A stretch of 64,000 nt of DNA, from positions 1 through 64,000 of the forward strand of contig NZ_FUXI01000009.1 of assembly GCF_900167335.1 (NCBI RefSeq). The letters run 5' to 3'. The stretch is from Pilibacter termitis. GTDB taxonomy: Bacteria; Bacillota; Bacilli; Lactobacillales; Streptococcaceae. A program made the position numbers and the translations under genes. The notes under the pieces were generated by a model. That model was not told where the DNA came from, searched no databases, and saw nothing but the letters and a program-made list of their open reading frames with translations. This document shows positions 54,319 to 62,385 of the stretch, piece after piece. Numbering within the stretch: position 1 is the stretch's first letter; each line of letters begins with the position of its first letter.

Positions 54319-57300
54319 ATGAAAAATAAAATATTACTGCCAATATCTCTGCTATTAACATTTGCACTTTTTTTCATAGTGCGAACTGATAACGTAGAGG
54401 CGGCATTTGAAATTAAGTATAGTGAACAGACAGAAAGTGTACTGTCTAATCGTGGTAAAGTTGGTACTACTGAGGCATTTGGAGGTTCGACCTATGATTC
54501 CTACTATTTAAAGATGCTTATGTATAGTTTTGATAAATTGCCTACCTCAGATAGTAGTAAGAGAAGAGCGGATATTAGTCGTGGTAGTGCGGGAAGTACT
54601 ATTTACATGAATTATCTATATAAGAGTACGGAACCCATCCAGATAGAATTAAGATTGGATGAGCAAAATTCTAGAGAAAACACTGATAATGGTAGTAGTA
54701 GTTATCGTACTACAACAGGGAAATACAAAGTGTGGCGAACGCTTCCTAATACTAACGATGTGTGGACAAAAATCGAAATTCCCATTGACTTCCATGATTT
54801 TGAAATATCAGCAGGAAGACCATACCAATTTCCTTTTAGAGTAACAGCAAAATATGGTGGACCAGGGCAAATTGATGTTTTACGTGTAAAATTGACTGGC
54901 TTAACGAGTAATACAACATCTACTAAATCAACGCGTATAGGTGTTTTTGACAGAACTGACAATACTATGGAACGATCTTCCAATAGAGAATTGAAGTTCA
55001 TGCATTTAGGGAAAGCTAATAGTAATTTTGGAATTGAGGTGGATTATGAAGTAAGGGATAAACAAACGCTTAATCCTAAAATTCCAGTTCGTATAGTTTT
55101 ACCGGAGCACTTGACTGCTAGTCAGAATAACAATGTTATATGGGGGAATACTTTCACTTTCTCTCCAGAAGCCTTGTATTATGATCAAGATCCTAATATG
55201 GATAATGCTTCACAGTATGATAGAGAGAGGTATTTAAAATCAGCAAACCTTTTTAAAACTCAGTTTGAAATTGAACGAACTTTGAAAGGAAATCAAACGG
55301 GGACTAAATTTGAGAACGAATCGTGGAATGAACTTTCGTATAGAATGGTGCCCGGCACTCTAAAATCATGGTTATATGACGGCTTGGGACGAAGACTTGA
55401 AACGGATTATACAGTCGAAGGAGCTGGCGGGAGTTTGACGACCCAGACAATGGCGAACGTTGATGTTAATGGTTATGCGGAAGCGATGCGGTGGGAAACG
55501 ATTGCTGGGAAAGATGGTAGTCGTAGTTCACAAATTAATTTCTCTTTTAAAACAAATGCAAACGTGCAACTAGTTGGAGAATTAACGGGTGACCCAATTC
55601 CTGGTGTTGAATTTGAAGCATTTTTGGATTCAGATGGTTTTTATTCATGTGGAAAATTTACAACAGGGGCAGACGGGAAGTTTTCGATTCCTCAAGACCG
55701 AGGATTACAACTAAATGGCTTGGTGTACTTTGAAATGAAAACAAGTTTATCAGGTTACGCTCCGTTCCCTAATATGGTGTCAGGTTATACTACTAATGGT
55801 AGTACCATTGTTTTAAAATTGAAAGAAACATCTGCAAATGTAAAGATAAATCCATTAACGGATGACCAAACGAGCAACAGCTCACTTTTTGCAGACGGTT
55901 CAGTACTTCCAGGAGCCTCACTTCGAGCATTCCGTTCAAGTGATAATACAGCGACATGGAATCAGATTATGGCAGCTAAACAGTTTAATACGAATACTTG
56001 GCAAACACCAAATGTCAACCCTCGTTTTAAATCTGGTGAAATTGTTAGAGTGGATATTACAGCTACACCGTCTGGTGTATCAGGAGCGGGGACGAGTGTT
56101 TCGACAGTTGTAAAAGACGTTACCGCACCAACAGCGACGAAACTCCAGTACCACCTCTACCGTCCAGACCAAGTGCCAACCAATCTGCTGTATGCTTTGA
56201 CCAATATCCGAGATGAATTTAACATCAAAGATAGCAATCAAAACTTTACTGCTAGGTGGGTTAACCCGATAGATGAGACGAACTTGAAAACTGCGGTAGG
56301 GACAGCTCTTGACGGCACAGTTTTACCATTTGACGTAGTGCTTGCCGACGAAGCAGGGAATGAGCGAACGATTTCCACTGAGTTAATGGTGCATAATATA
56401 CCACTTACTCAAATGATTCCTAGCATTGAGCTACAAACCGACCAAATGCAAACATGGAACATGGATCAGCTCAAACAAGAAATCGTCACACGTGCGAACC
56501 CTGTGATAAAAGTGTATATTAACGGTCAGGAAAAAATCGTTGACAACAAATATATCGAATTTGACAATATGGACGGACTTGACCCAATGTCACTAGACAA
56601 AGGTGGTTCCCCACGTGGTTCTTACAAACCAACAGCTCACATTAAAGGGAGCAATATCGGAACGAGTATGGACATTCCACTTCAATTTGACGTATTCGTT
56701 AAAAATATGTTTGCCGACATTCTCGTAAAATTTGAAGATAAAAACGGTCAAACACTCGAGCCTACGGTTCGCTTGACAGAGCAAATTGGTTCTACCGTTG
56801 ACCTTAGTACGAAGCAAGCAGTACATGATGCGGTCAACAAAATCATTGCTCGCCACTACTACTTGCCAGTCCACCCTGCAAATGAAACAGCAGTTGTGGT
56901 AACAGGTACAGGTGCAATCGTAACTTACGTGTTCGAGGGAACACTGCAAATTCTCTCTTCACCAACGACGATTGACTTCGGTACAAGCGAATTACCAAGT
57001 ACGAACAAGAAGATAGATGCACAAAGTTATGATAAGGTGCTAGACATTTGGGACAACCGTCACAACCGTAGTTCATGGAAATTGACGTTTGAACTATTGC
57101 AACCATTCGAGGACAGCAACAACAAGATTTACCCTTGGAGTTTGCACTATGTCAATACAAGCAACCAAGACATCACCATTAGCCCTGCAACAGGTAGTGT
57201 TCTACTTCACAGCGAAAGTAACCTCGCTAGTAGCAACAAAAACAACTGGCGACTATCAGATGATTGGACGAACAAAAAAGGATTCTACCTTGATGTTCCG

Positions 57301-57369
57301 CAAAAATCAACCAGCCAGACTGGAGGCTACCAAGCAGTAGTTGAATGGCGACTTGTCGATGGCCCTTAA
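54319..57369 (+). CDS. WxL-domain surface protein
   Basis: About 1016 aa from ATG 54319 (ATG 54262 or GTG 54250 are alternatives). The signal peptide MKNKILLPISLLLTFALFFI ends near DNVEAA. The middle is beta-rich with Ig/Cna-B-like parts (VQLVGELTGDPIPGVEFEAF) and bacterial adhesin-like repeats. The last 140 residues form a WxL domain: TTIDFGTSELPS, SSWKLTFELLQP and final VVEWRLVDGP. WxL proteins bind peptidoglycan non-covalently in Enterococcaceae and relatives. A strong terminator follows. Confidence 0.82.
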   Translation: MKNKILLPISLLLTFALFFIVRTDNVEAAFEIKYSEQTESVLSNRGKVGTTEAFGGSTYDSYYLKMLMYSFDKLPTSDSSKRRADISRGSAGSTIYMNYLYKSTEPIQIELRLDEQNSRENTDNGSSSYRTTTGKYKVWRTLPNTNDVWTKIEIPIDFHDFEISAGRPYQFPFRVTAKYGGPGQIDVLRVKLTGLTSNTTSTKSTRIGVFDRTDNTMERSSNRELKFMHLGKANSNFGIEVDYEVRDKQTLNPKIPVRIVLPEHLTASQNNNVIWGNTFTFSPEALYYDQDPNMDNASQYDRERYLKSANLFKTQFEIERTLKGNQTGTKFENESWNELSYRMVPGTLKSWLYDGLGRRLETDYTVEGAGGSLTTQTMANVDVNGYAEAMRWETIAGKDGSRSSQINFSFKTNANVQLVGELTGDPIPGVEFEAFLDSDGFYSCGKFTTGADGKFSIPQDRGLQLNGLVYFEMKTSLSGYAPFPNMVSGYTTNGSTIVLKLKETSANVKINPLTDDQTSNSSLFADGSVLPGASLRAFRSSDNTATWNQIMAAKQFNTNTWQTPNVNPRFKSGEIVRVDITATPSGVSGAGTSVSTVVKDVTAPTATKLQYHLYRPDQVPTNLLYALTNIRDEFNIKDSNQNFTARWVNPIDETNLKTAVGTALDGTVLPFDVVLADEAGNERTISTELMVHNIPLTQMIPSIELQTDQMQTWNMDQLKQEIVTRANPVIKVYINGQEKIVDNKYIEFDNMDGLDPMSLDKGGSPRGSYKPTAHIKGSNIGTSMDIPLQFDVFVKNMFADILVKFEDKNGQTLEPTVRLTEQIGSTVDLSTKQAVHDAVNKIIARHYYLPVHPANETAVVVTGTGAIVTYVFEGTLQILSSPTTIDFGTSELPSTNKKIDAQSYDKVLDIWDNRHNRSSWKLTFELLQPFEDSNNKIYPWSLHYVNTSNQDITISPATGSVLLHSESNLASSNKNNWRLSDDWTNKKGFYLDVPQKSTSQTGGYQAVVEWRLVDGP

Positions 57370-57376
57370 AATTTTG

Positions 57377-57405
57377 AGACACCCGTTTGGGTGTCTTTTT
57401 TTTTT
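57377..57405 (+). terminator. terminator of the WxL gene
   Basis: AGACACCC-gttt-GGGTGTCT followed by about nine T residues, 8 bases after the stop codon. Confidence 0.92.
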
Positions 57406-57491
57406 GGGGGGATATTTTTGCCTTTCTTTTTTTTATTTTTTTCAGTCAACATAAAAAGACAACTCCATTTTTGAAATTGTCTTTTCTTTCG

Positions 57492-57794
57492 TTATTCTGC
57501 GATTAAATGCTCAAACCAATTTTCGTGTTGATGAAAAATCCGAGCGATAAAAACTGTTTCTTTAAAATCAATATAAAAAATTAAATATCTCCACTGTATC
57601 TTTTTCCTAAATGGTTCTCTATCTGGAATTAAGGGAGTTAATCAAGGATTTGTTGTTATTTTTTCAAAGGCGGCATCAATTTCATGTTCAAATCTACGAA
57701 CAACTTGATTAGACTTTGTTTGGTGGTATAAAAAATCTTTTAAATGCTCTAAATCTTCCGTTGCCTCTGAAGAGATAATTAACTACTTACTCAT
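57492..57794 (-). pseudogene. broken ParE/RelE-type toxin gene
   Basis: The minus-strand frame from ATG 57794 reads MSK, TAG, LIISSEATEDLEHLKDFLYH ..., then TGA after FEKITTNP. It continues LTPLIPDREPFRKKIQWRYL and ends HENWFEHLIAE. Two nonsense codons interrupt an otherwise well-kept ParE/RelE fold (typical IFYI...VFIARIFH end). The ATG overlaps the stop of the antitoxin gene, so the pair was once an operon. The toxin is probably inactive. Readthrough or late sequencing error are the alternatives. Confidence 0.8.
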
Positions 57795-58005
57795 ATTCTT
57801 TCCCCCACAACTTATCTCGTACATCTTCCCACTTGCTAACATTTCCATTGATTAAGGAAATTAAAGGTTTCTGTAATTCTTGCGATAAACGCAATTCAGC
57901 TTTTAAACGCTTGTTTTCTTGCTCCATTGAATCATACTCTTTTTTTGAAAGGACAACAATTTCTCTATCTTGAATATTTCCGTCTAATCTAATTGCTTGT
58001 GGCAT
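57787..58005 (-). CDS. antitoxin of the broken ParE-type module
   Basis: This 72-aa protein (MPQAIRLDGNIQDREIVVLS ... WEDVRDKLWGKEYE) has a short N-terminal DNA-binding-like strand and a coiled helical C-half. It is homologous to the orphan at 59815. Start at 58005 has AAAGGGG 8 nt upstream. The toxin gene downstream is nonsense-mutated, so this antitoxin may now only repress its promoter or neutralise related toxins. Confidence 0.65.
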   Translation of the reverse strand: MPQAIRLDGNIQDREIVVLSKKEYDSMEQENKRLKAELRLSQELQKPLISLINGNVSKWEDVRDKLWGKEYE

Positions 58006-58039
58006 GATAAACACCCCTTTCTTATCTTTTTCTACCTTG

Positions 58040-58068
58040 ATTATAACATGGTTTTGATGATATTTTAA
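58040..58068 (-). promoter_or_regulatory. TA-module promoter, copy 1
   Basis: TTAAAA-N17-TATAAT on the minus strand, inside a stretch of about 60 bases nearly identical to 58885-58913 and 59667-59695. Confidence 0.6.
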
Positions 58069-58139
58069 TCAGGAGAAGCGAGAAAAAACAACTCCAATTT
58101 TGAAATTGTCTTTTCTTTCGTTATTCTAATTAAGCTATT

Positions 58140-58538
58140 TTAGTTGTTTTCATCAAGTTCGCTATTTAATATTCTTTTTGCTTTCAGTAGAAATTCTTCG
58201 TAAGTAGGCAACCAAATTTTTATAGTGTACCATTCGTCCTCATAGTCAATTACACCGTAAGCATGAGCTAAATCATTTCTATTCAAACGAATAGAATTAA
58301 AATTGACTTCATCTGAAAATCTACTCTTAAAGTCATCTGATAATTTTGATTGTGTTAGTTCTTGTATTTGAAACAATGGCATATCTAAAGCATAACGAAA
58401 AGCATAATCACTTTCATATAATTTCATATCACCTTTGAATCGTTCAATCATTTCACTAATCTCAGAGATATAACGCAACATAGTATTTATTACTTCTACA
58501 TCATTGTCAAAATCCCAATACAATTTTCTATTTCTCAT
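58140..58538 (-). CDS. hepT: HepT-like HEPN toxin, copy 1
   Basis: This 132-aa all-helical protein has the HEPN active-site motif RX4HXY (RNDLAHAY at about 88-95). In HepT/MntA systems the HEPN toxin is an RNase silenced by MntA, which AMPylates the motif tyrosine. It overlaps the mntA gene upstream by 11 bases. It is distinct in sequence from the second HepT at 58967. Confidence 0.85.
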   Translation of the reverse strand: MRNRKLYWDFDNDVEVINTMLRYISEISEMIERFKGDMKLYESDYAFRYALDMPLFQIQELTQSKLSDDFKSRFSDEVNFNSIRLNRNDLAHAYGVIDYEDEWYTIKIWLPTYEEFLLKAKRILNSELDENN

Positions 58539-58848
58539 AAATCAACACCTTATCATGTTCAACACGACCTATAAATAATGGTAAATGTTCTCTGTTTTTT
58601 TCATGATTTAAACTTTCTAAAGTAATAATATCCGTTTCAAGACCAAGAGTTTTTTCTAATTCCTCTTGAAACTCATACTTCACAAAACCTATCACTTTTG
58701 AGCCTTTTTTCTGATATAAAATATCAACATCACTTTCACTATCTGCTTGCCCTTTTGCATAAGAACCAAAAATATATATTTTTGGAACTTCATATTTTTC
58801 CGCAATAGGTCTTACTTTTTCCTTAATTTCCTCTATTGTATAAACCAT
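58528..58848 (-). CDS. mntA: MntA nucleotidyltransferase antitoxin, copy 1
   Basis: This 106-aa minimal nucleotidyltransferase has the GSX10DXD motif (GSYAKGQADSESDVD). It would AMPylate HepT. The N-terminus MVYTIEEIKEKV is the same as in copy 2. The promoter copy 58885-58913 lies upstream. Confidence 0.88.
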   Translation of the reverse strand: MVYTIEEIKEKVRPIAEKYEVPKIYIFGSYAKGQADSESDVDILYQKKGSKVIGFVKYEFQEELEKTLGLETDIITLESLNHEKNREHLPLFIGRVEHDKVLIYEK

Positions 58849-58884
58849 GATTTTTCACTTCCTTTGCTTTTAGTTCTTACCTTG

Positions 58885-58913
58885 ATTATAACATGGTTTT
58901 GATGATATTTTAA
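58885..58913 (-). promoter_or_regulatory. TA-module promoter, copy 2
   Basis: TTAAAA-N17-TATAAT on the minus strand, driving mntA/hepT copy 1. The flanking bases match the other two copies. Confidence 0.6.
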
Positions 58914-58966
58914 GCAGGAGAAGCGAGAAAAAACAACTTCATTTTTGAAATTGTTTTTTCCGTTAA

Positions 58967-59338
58967 TTATTCTTCTAATTCTTTCCTTACAATAAAATAT
59001 AAATTTTCGATTAATACGGGAATGTCATTTTTTACTATTTCCATAACTTCTGCTTTATTTATTTTACCATAAGCATGATAAGCTAAATTTCTAAAATTCT
59101 TAACTTCTTTCCAAGGAATACAACTGGAATATTTTTCTTTTATTTTAGATGATAATTTCTGCTCATCTAGTTGTTCTCCAATTTGTCCTATATTCATTAC
59201 TAAACTATCCAAAACCATTTCATCATCAAGAGGAATATTATAACGTAAAGCAGTATTCAATCGTTCCTCTACCTTTTCAGCATAGTAAATCATTTCACGC
59301 AAATAGAGTATATCTGTTTCTTTGCTTTCATTCTTCAT
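58967..59338 (-). CDS. hepT: HepT-like HEPN toxin, copy 2
   Basis: This 123-aa helical protein has RX4HXY (RNLAYHAY) near residue 95. I chose the start at 59338 (MKNESKETDI) because it gives the same 11-base overlap with mntA as in copy 1; a longer frame to 59362 is possible. It is a cognate partner of the MntA at 59328. Confidence 0.85.
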   Translation of the reverse strand: MKNESKETDILYLREMIYYAEKVEERLNTALRYNIPLDDEMVLDSLVMNIGQIGEQLDEQKLSSKIKEKYSSCIPWKEVKNFRNLAYHAYGKINKAEVMEIVKNDIPVLIENLYFIVRKELEE

Positions 59339-59630
59339 AAACAATAACCTTTTCTCTTTCAAAATCTTCTTTTATTTTTCTTCCAATAGGAGAACTCATT
59401 GTATTCATTTGTTCTTCGCTTAGGACATCATTTTCTAAATGAAATGTTTCTTGTAAATCAATAGAGATAGGTATCATTCTTTTTAAATTTCCTACTACAA
59501 CAAAATCTAAATCACTTGAATCTGTTGCAGTACCACGTGCATAAGAACCAAATAAATACATTTCTTTTACATGATATTTTTTAGCAATAGGTTTTACTTT
59601 TTCTTTGATTTCCTCTATCGTATAAACCAT
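59328..59630 (-). CDS. mntA: MntA nucleotidyltransferase antitoxin, copy 2
   Basis: This 100-aa protein has GSX10DXD (GSYARGTATDSSDLD) and the N-terminus MVYTIEEIKEKVKPIAKKYH. It is highly similar to copy 1 in the first 25 residues and more diverged later, as expected for antitoxins tuned to different HepT partners. Confidence 0.88.
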   Translation of the reverse strand: MVYTIEEIKEKVKPIAKKYHVKEMYLFGSYARGTATDSSDLDFVVVGNLKRMIPISIDLQETFHLENDVLSEEQMNTMSSPIGRKIKEDFEREKVIVYEE

Positions 59631-59666
59631 GATTTTTCACTTCCTTTGCTTTTCGTTCTTACCTTG

Positions 59667-59695
59667 ATTATAACATGGTTTTGATCATATTTTTA
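59667..59695 (-). promoter_or_regulatory. TA-module promoter, copy 3
   Basis: TAAAAA-N17-TATAAT on the minus strand upstream of mntA copy 2, same 60-base context as the other two copies. Confidence 0.55.
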
Positions 59696-59814
59696 GCAGG
59701 AGAAACACCGTAATTATAATTTTTTCCGTCAAGTAATTGTAAATCTCTAGCTCTATTACAAGCCCAATTCCCAGCTTCCTCATAAGTATTGAATATTTTA
59801 TAGTTGCTTACTAC
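59668..59814 (-). pseudogene. coding-like fragment behind the orphan antitoxin
   Basis: Directly after the TGA of the orphan antitoxin, and in the same frame, 48 codons stay open: YKIFNTYEEAGNWACNRARD then LQLLDGKNYNYGVSPAKN. It has no start codon. The composition looks protein-coding. It may be the 3' part of a replaced gene. Its end runs into promoter copy 3. I do not recognise it. Confidence 0.35.
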
Positions 59815-60057
59815 TCAGTAGTTTACTTCCATTTTCCCCCACAACTCTTTTTTAGCTTCTTCCCACAAACGTCCTTCCCCGTTTGCTGTTGAAAAGATTC
59901 CTTTTTGCATCTCTTGATAGTATCTAATTTTTGCTTTATTTCTGCTATTTTCCTTTTTCAACCTCTCAATTTCTCTTTGCAAATCATCATATTCCTGTTT
60001 ACTCAATAGAAACACTTCTTTTTCTTTAAAATCATCTAATCGAATCGCTTGTGCCAT
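59815..60057 (-). CDS. orphan antitoxin-like protein
   Basis: This 80-aa protein (MAQAIRLDDFKEKEVFLLSK ... EEAKKELWGKMEVNY) is a homologue of the antitoxin at 57787 with a stronger coiled coil. Start has AGAGGT 7 nt upstream. No ParE-type toxin follows, so it is an orphan or a solitary regulator. Confidence 0.6.
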   Translation of the reverse strand: MAQAIRLDDFKEKEVFLLSKQEYDDLQREIERLKKENSRNKAKIRYYQEMQKGIFSTANGEGRLWEEAKKELWGKMEVNY

Positions 60058-60149
60058 GATGAGTACCTCTTTCTGTTTTTCCTCTATCCAAATTATATCA
60101 TGCCTCAGTCTAATTGTGTAATAAAGGAAAGATTACATGAGCAAAATAT

Positions 60150-60181
60150 TTTACTTACAAAAAGTAAGGTGATAAGATAAT
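60150..60181 (+). promoter_or_regulatory. nitroreductase promoter with YodB-like operator
   Basis: TACT-N7-AGTA (60152-60166) is the exact spacing of the YodB/CatR-type MarR/DUF24 operator known for quinone- and diamide-responsive nitroreductases. It overlaps TTTACT (60150-60155), which stands 17 bp from TAAGAT (60173-60178). Thiol- or quinone-induced derepression is inferred. Confidence 0.5.
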
Positions 60182-60223
60182 AAATGTAGAAATAATAAAG
60201 AATAGATTCTAGGAGGACATATC

Positions 60224-60841
60224 ATGTCAGAAAACACATTTTTAAATTCATTAGCAAAACGTCGCTCTGTTTACGCAATCGGACGTAATACAGATGTTTC
60301 AGAAGAAGTAATGGCTGAAACAATTCAGCAGGCGGTGAAACTTTCTCCGTCAGCGTTCAATTCACAAACTTCTCGTGCGTTGATTTTGTTTGGAGATGCT
60401 AATCAAAAATTGTGGGCAATCGTCAAAGCTGAATTGAAAGCGGAAATGGATCGTCAAGGTGTGCCAGAAGAGGCTTGGAACAATACAGAAGCGAAGTTGA
60501 ATAGCTTTGCAGCAGGTGTTGGAACGGCATTGATGTTTGAAGATGTGGATATTGTGAAAAATCTCCAAAATCAATTTCCACTCTATGCAGACAACTTCCC
60601 AATCTGGAGCGAGCAGTCAACAGGAATTGCAACGGTAAACGCATGGGTGGCACTTAGCGAACTTGGACTTGGTGCGAATTTGCAACATTACAACCCAGTC
60701 ATTGACGAGGCAGTTGCAAAAGAATGGAATTTGCCAAGCCAATGGAAATTGCGTGGTCAATTAGTCTTTGGTAGTGTGGAAACACCTGCTGGAGAAAAAG
60801 AATTTATGAATGATGCTGACCGCTTTAAAGTGGTGAAATAA
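60224..60841 (+). CDS. nitroreductase family protein
   Basis: This 205-aa FMN-dependent oxidoreductase has KRRSVYAIGRN at about 13-23 and KLSPSAFNSQTSRALIL. A C-terminal ALSELGLGANLQHYNP segment contacts the flavin. It resembles the HBN1/Frm2-like fatty-acid-associated and YdgI/YodC groups. It reduces nitro compounds or quinones with NAD(P)H. Start has AGGAGG. The upstream YodB-type operator suggests a role in electrophile stress. Confidence 0.9.
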   Translation: MSENTFLNSLAKRRSVYAIGRNTDVSEEVMAETIQQAVKLSPSAFNSQTSRALILFGDANQKLWAIVKAELKAEMDRQGVPEEAWNNTEAKLNSFAAGVGTALMFEDVDIVKNLQNQFPLYADNFPIWSEQSTGIATVNAWVALSELGLGANLQHYNPVIDEAVAKEWNLPSQWKLRGQLVFGSVETPAGEKEFMNDADRFKVVK

Positions 60842-60850
60842 TATAAAATT

Positions 60851-60882
60851 CCCCCGAAATCTTTTTTCCGGGGGTGTTTTTT
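60851..60882. terminator. terminator between convergent genes
   Basis: CCCCCG...CGGGGG stem with a TGTTTTTTT tail on the plus strand. It ends at the stop codon of the minus-strand Mga-like gene. Confidence 0.75.
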
Positions 60883-62372
60883 TAAAGTTCTTGTGGTGTC
60901 AAATAGGTCTGTTGCAAATATTGATAAAGGAACATTAACTCATTATGTCCGTATTCAATATCCCAGTAGAACAATTTCACACCGGGGAAATCTTGTAGAA
61001 TACTTGTTGTACTTGAAATGACCAAATCGTATTGATGAACATTTTCAGGTGCAAAATCTTCAATTTCAACGAAATTAAGAGATTTTAAGAACATTTTCAA
61101 GCGTTGTAAAAGAATTTGGTTGCGTTCAAGTGCAATTCCGACACGAATGACAGGAGATTTTCCTTGTTCGTAGTAATACGGCAACAAAAGATTCGTATAG
61201 CGACGAATCAAAGATTCTTTTGAGTTTTTAAATCGAGAGTACGTGTTAGAAGTAAACAATTTATCGAAGAAATCTTTTACTTTTGCGTGCAACTCTCTAT
61301 GTGCGTCAGTAGTAGGATAAAGAGAGGTTCCTAATACTTCAAAGTCAGGAATACTTGAATTTAGCACATAATACGTGAAGCTAATATTGATAAAGTTTGC
61401 CATTAATAAATCTTCTGTTTCACGATCTAAATTGGTGAATAGATTTTCATTGACATAATACATAAATTTATCATTCATAATAGAGAGTGGATGATCTGAA
61501 TGACGATTGCGGAAATCACGAATCGTTTGTTGCATATCCTCAGAATCCTTTTCACTATAATAAGGAATGAAATGTGTCAAGAATAAGAAGAAATGCGTTT
61601 CGGCAAGGCGGAATTTATCATCTAAACCGTCCATTTTTTTCAACAATACATTTTCATAGTAAGGATTGTTGTCGAAAAACGTTTTCCATTCTTTGTAATC
61701 TTTGACAAACTTCCCTTTTTTCACACGACTAGCGAAAATAGCGAAGAGATAGAACATTTCTTTTTTACCCAAATAATTGTTGCTCATACGCAAAACGTTT
61801 GGGTATTCTTTCATGATGTTTTCGACTTCCTCTTTCGAGATTTTGAAAGGCCAAGCAATATCACGCACGCCAATCCAGTATAAGTAGAATAAAGTCAAAC
61901 GGATAAGCGTTTCGTCACCTACAATATCCAAAGGCGTGTAAGTAAATCTAATTCTATACTTTCTCAAAAATTTAGAGATAGCTGATAACTTACGTGAAAC
62001 GGTAGAACGTGAAATATCATGTTTCAGACAGAAGTCATCAACAGTCATTTCTTCTCCATTCAAAATTTCCTGAATGAATAAAAATGGCACACTTCGTTGC
62101 AATAAGAAATAACGGTACTCGTCAATCCCTACGTCCAAATGGAATAAATTAATTTTTCCATTTCTTTCTAGCACCTTTTCATGCTCTGGATTGATTTGTT
62201 TCAAGTCCTCGTCAATGTCTGTTAAAAGTCCAACCATTTGCTGATAATTCAATCCATGAAGATCTGCGAAGAAATGTACTTGATAAATTCCTTCGGCATG
62301 GATGAACAGCGAACGATAGATGTGGAAGCGAGACATTGTCGGGTTGTCAAACATTAGTTGATCAAATAGCAT
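60882..62372 (-). CDS. Mga/AtxA-type transcriptional regulator
   Basis: This 496-aa protein has an N-terminal HTH_Mga-type segment and a second helix-turn-helix (MTVDDFCLKHDISRSTVSRK at about 109-128). PRD-like helical domains (about 170-390) and an EIIB-like C-terminal domain (about 400-496, VIRVGIALERN ... DLVISST) follow. Such regulators link carbohydrate PTS status to surface protein or virulence genes in Gram-positive cocci. AGGAGG precedes the start, and a degraded hairpin repeat runs into it. Targets are unknown; the two surface protein genes here are candidates. Confidence 0.82.
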   Translation of the reverse strand: MLFDQLMFDNPTMSRFHIYRSLFIHAEGIYQVHFFADLHGLNYQQMVGLLTDIDEDLKQINPEHEKVLERNGKINLFHLDVGIDEYRYFLLQRSVPFLFIQEILNGEEMTVDDFCLKHDISRSTVSRKLSAISKFLRKYRIRFTYTPLDIVGDETLIRLTLFYLYWIGVRDIAWPFKISKEEVENIMKEYPNVLRMSNNYLGKKEMFYLFAIFASRVKKGKFVKDYKEWKTFFDNNPYYENVLLKKMDGLDDKFRLAETHFFLFLTHFIPYYSEKDSEDMQQTIRDFRNRHSDHPLSIMNDKFMYYVNENLFTNLDRETEDLLMANFINISFTYYVLNSSIPDFEVLGTSLYPTTDAHRELHAKVKDFFDKLFTSNTYSRFKNSKESLIRRYTNLLLPYYYEQGKSPVIRVGIALERNQILLQRLKMFLKSLNFVEIEDFAPENVHQYDLVISSTTSILQDFPGVKLFYWDIEYGHNELMFLYQYLQQTYLTPQEL

Positions 62373-62385
62373 AATTGTCCTCCTT

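Noticed and set aside
59149-59340. plus-strand 63-codon frame in the HepT region
   Set aside because: Antisense shadow of the HepT gene, which has its catalytic motif and an operon partner.
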